Shown here piece after piece: positions 4,634 through 5,645 of a stretch of DNA of 5,645 nucleotides. Source of the DNA: CAZKTO01 sp964555685 (GTDB lineage: Bacteria; Chloroflexota; Dehalococcoidia; SHYB01); NCBI GenBank assembly GCA_964555685.1, contig CAZKTO010000100.1, forward strand, positions 1 to 5,645. Direction: 5' to 3'. Within the stretch, counting starts at the first letter, position 1, and each line of letters starts with the position of its first letter. The notes beneath the pieces were generated by a model, which saw only the letters and a list, made by a program, of their open reading frames with translations, was not told the origin of the DNA and did not search any database. The translations under genes and the position numbers were made by a program.

Positions 4634-5407
4634 CTAGCTCATCCAGGAGCCGGCGTTGACGTGGAGCGTCTGCCCGGTGATATGTCTGGCGGCGTCGGAG
4701 ACGAGGAAGAGGACGGCGTTGGCCTGGTCCGCCGGGTCCAGGACGACGCCCATGGGGTTGTGGATCTGGCCCTGGGTCGCCGTGCGCTTGAGGTCGGCGT
4801 CCGTGGGCCAGTTCTTGCGCGTCATGGGCGTGTCCGTGAGGCCCGGCGCGATCGTGTTGACGCGGATGTTGAAGGGGCCCAGGTCCTGGGCCAGGCAGCG
4901 GCTCAAGTGCGCCACCGCCGCCTTCGAGCAGCTATAGGCCAGGGCCCGGGGCGTGCCGCGGAAGCCCGAGCCCGACGAGATGTTGACGATGGCGCCGCCC
5001 TCCTGCTTTTGCATGTGCGGGACCACCGCCTTGCAGCAGAGCATCGGCCCCTTCAGGTTCACCGCCAGCACCCGGTCCCAGTCCTCCTCGGAGAGGTCGA
5101 AGATCGACCCCGCGACGCTGATGCCGGCATCGTTCACCAGGATATCGATCTTGCCGAACCGGGCGAGGGTCTGGTCGACGAGGCGCTGGACGTCGGTGGA
5201 GCGCGTCACGTCCGTATGGACGGCGAAAGCGTCGGCGCCCAGTCTGCTGGCCTCGGCGGCCGCAGCCCGCGCGCCCTCGAGGTTCACGTCGGCGATGGCG
5301 ACGTTCGCGCCGGCGCCGGCCAGCGTCAGCGCCGTCCGCTTGCCGATGCCCGACGCGCCACCCGTGACGATTGCGGCCTTCCCCGCGAGCGCCTTCTCAG
5401 CGGCCAT
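4634..5407 (-). CDS. Classical short-chain dehydrogenase/reductase (SDR), NAD-preferring
   Basis: A full-length 257-aa classical SDR. The Rossmann glycine motif is TGGASGIG (15-22). Asp40 at the end of the second strand favours NAD(H) over NADP(H). Other landmarks are Asp66 in HTDVT, NDAG (92-95, in place of the usual NNAG), Asn117 in AVNLKG, catalytic Ser145, Tyr158 and Lys162 (YSCSK), the APGLTDTPM loop (187-195), and a C-terminal GQTLHVNAGSWMS. The reaction is an NAD-dependent alcohol/ketone oxidoreduction of the type often annotated FabG-like or 3-oxoacyl-ACP reductase-like, but the substrate is not determinable and this gene is not in a fatty-acid operon. The ATG at 5405-5407 is preceded by a weak GGGGG ribosome site and by a promoter at 5438-5467 with a leader of only about 24 nt. 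The Cys-rich mini-gene follows it. It is cytoplasmic, with no signal peptide. Confidence 0.95.
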   Translation of the reverse strand: MAAEKALAGKAAIVTGGASGIGKRTALTLAGAGANVAIADVNLEGARAAAAEASRLGADAFAVHTDVTRSTDVQRLVDQTLARFGKIDILVNDAGISVAGSIFDLSEEDWDRVLAVNLKGPMLCCKAVVPHMQKQEGGAIVNISSGSGFRGTPRALAYSCSKAAVAHLSRCLAQDLGPFNIRVNTIAPGLTDTPMTRKNWPTDADLKRTATQGQIHNPMGVVLDPADQANAVLFLVSDAARHITGQTLHVNAGSWMS

Positions 5408-5437
5408 GGCTACCCCCGTGCGATGCGATGTCGCCGC

Positions 5438-5467
5438 AGTCTAGCCTGGCGCGTGAAGGAGCGTCAA
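5438..5467 (-). promoter_or_regulatory. Sigma70-type promoter of the SDR gene
   Basis: On the - strand, TTGACG (5462-5467), an 18-nt spacer and TAGACT (5438-5443) precede the SDR start by about 30 nt. Hexamers and spacing are identical to those of the ABM-like gene promoter at 4192-4221, while the spacer sequences differ. Confidence 0.65.
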
Positions 5468-5472
5468 CGATA

Positions 5473-5504
5473 CGGCAGGGACGCGGCGCACCGTGCCCCT
5501 GCCG
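5473..5504. repeat. Terminator-like hairpin abutting the SDR promoter
   Basis: CGGCAGGG (5473-5480) pairs with CCCTGCCG (5497-5504). After one mismatch, a further five pairs (one G-U) close on a CGCA loop (5487-5490). There is no T-run on either side. It ends 5 nt from the -35 box of the SDR gene, so it could insulate that promoter from transcription entering from the right, or be bound by a regulator. Confidence 0.45.
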
Positions 5505-5512
5505 GAGGAGAT

Positions 5513-5551
5513 GAAACTCCCCACAGCCCCGACGAGTCGGGGCGGGGCTTC
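5513..5551. repeat. Nested hairpin, possibly a mobile-element end remnant
   Basis: The core is GCCCCGAC (5526-5533) with GTCGGGGC (5536-5543) around GA. An outer stem of CCCC (5519-5522) with GGGG (5544-5547), and GAA (5513-5515) with TTC (5549-5551), extends it. The GAAACTCCCC ... GGGGCTTC look is reminiscent of subterminal hairpins of IS200/IS605-type elements, but no transposase or TnpB fragment is visible, so this is only a resemblance. Confidence 0.35.
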
Positions 5552-5603
5552 TGGTGGCTGAACAATCGTGATCGCAGCAGGAACAGTATGGCCCTCTCCC
5601 TCC

Positions 5604-5630
5604 CGTCCCTCTCCTGCAAGGAGAGGGACG
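5604..5630. repeat. Perfect 12-bp inverted repeat in a pyrimidine/purine-biased tract
   Basis: CGTCCCTCTCCT (5604-5615) and AGGAGAGGGACG (5619-5630) are exact complements around GCA. The surrounding 5591-5645 is strongly C/T-rich. Palindromic CCCTCTCC...GGAGAGGG units of this kind are common dispersed intergenic repeats in GC-rich genomes; only one copy is in the window. Confidence 0.6.
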
Positions 5631-5645
5631 ATACCCCCTTCCTCT

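Noticed and set aside
4953..5444. Plus-strand ORF of 163 aa antisense to the SDR gene
   Set aside because: It has no domain and a composition typical of antisense translation of a GC-rich gene.
1..5645. tRNA, rRNA, riboswitch, CRISPR array or integron integrase gene
   Set aside because: I saw no cloverleaf or ribosomal RNA sequence, no regularly spaced direct repeats, and no tyrosine-recombinase motifs in any supported frame.

Overview
The window looks like a chromosomal fragment of a GC-rich soil or environmental bacterium. Two sampled 60-base blocks illustrate the contrast inside it: 301-360 has 47 of 60 G+C, while 2221-2280 and 3361-3420 each have 28 of 60. The gene repertoire (GH57-type glycosidase, cyclase-family hydrolase, SDR, ABM-like protein) and the GC-rich inverted repeats between genes would suit lineages such as Methylomirabilota/Rokubacteria or GC-rich Proteobacteria. 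That placement is a weak inference, because no phylogenetic marker is present.

Layout. A terminator-like hairpin (18-52) precedes a GH57-like protein (171-986, +). Fifteen bases after its stop comes a cyclase/kynurenine-formamidase-family hydrolase (1002-1991, +). Next is a lower-GC block. It holds a promoter-like region (about 2113-2168), an integron-type core site GTTAGAC (2171-2177), two tightly coupled genes (2218-2796 and 2796-3605, +), and a perfect 36-bp inverted repeat (3615-3690) whose outer ends read GTCTAAC and GTTAGCT. A strong bidirectional terminator (3726-3759) returns to the host-like sequence. The - strand then carries an ABM-like small protein (3821-4147), a previously easy-to-miss eight-cysteine mini-protein (4395-4544), and a classical NAD-type short-chain dehydrogenase (4634-5407). 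The right edge is intergenic and contains three separate hairpins.

Main interpretation. Positions 2172-3686 have the anatomy of one integron gene cassette: a core G^TTRRRY at the left, a 41-44 nt leader, ORFs in one orientation, a stop 7 nt before an inverse core RYYYAAC, and a long fold-back ending in a second G^TT core. No integron integrase is in the window and the flanks are ordinary metabolic genes. It is therefore either a lone cassette captured at a secondary (attG-like) site or part of a degenerated array. Its cargo is a winged-helix-like DNA-binding candidate with a basic tail, translationally coupled (TAATG) to a helical protein. The C-terminal half of that second protein resembles, from memory, the domain named 'predicted pPIWI-associating nuclease'. 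I regard this pair as a candidate defence or toxin-antitoxin-like module.

The host genes to the right share a promoter design: TTGACG-N18-TAGACT occurs upstream of both the ABM-like gene and the SDR gene. The SDR and the mini zinc protein are probably one transcript. The GH57-like and cyclase genes probably form a + strand operon.
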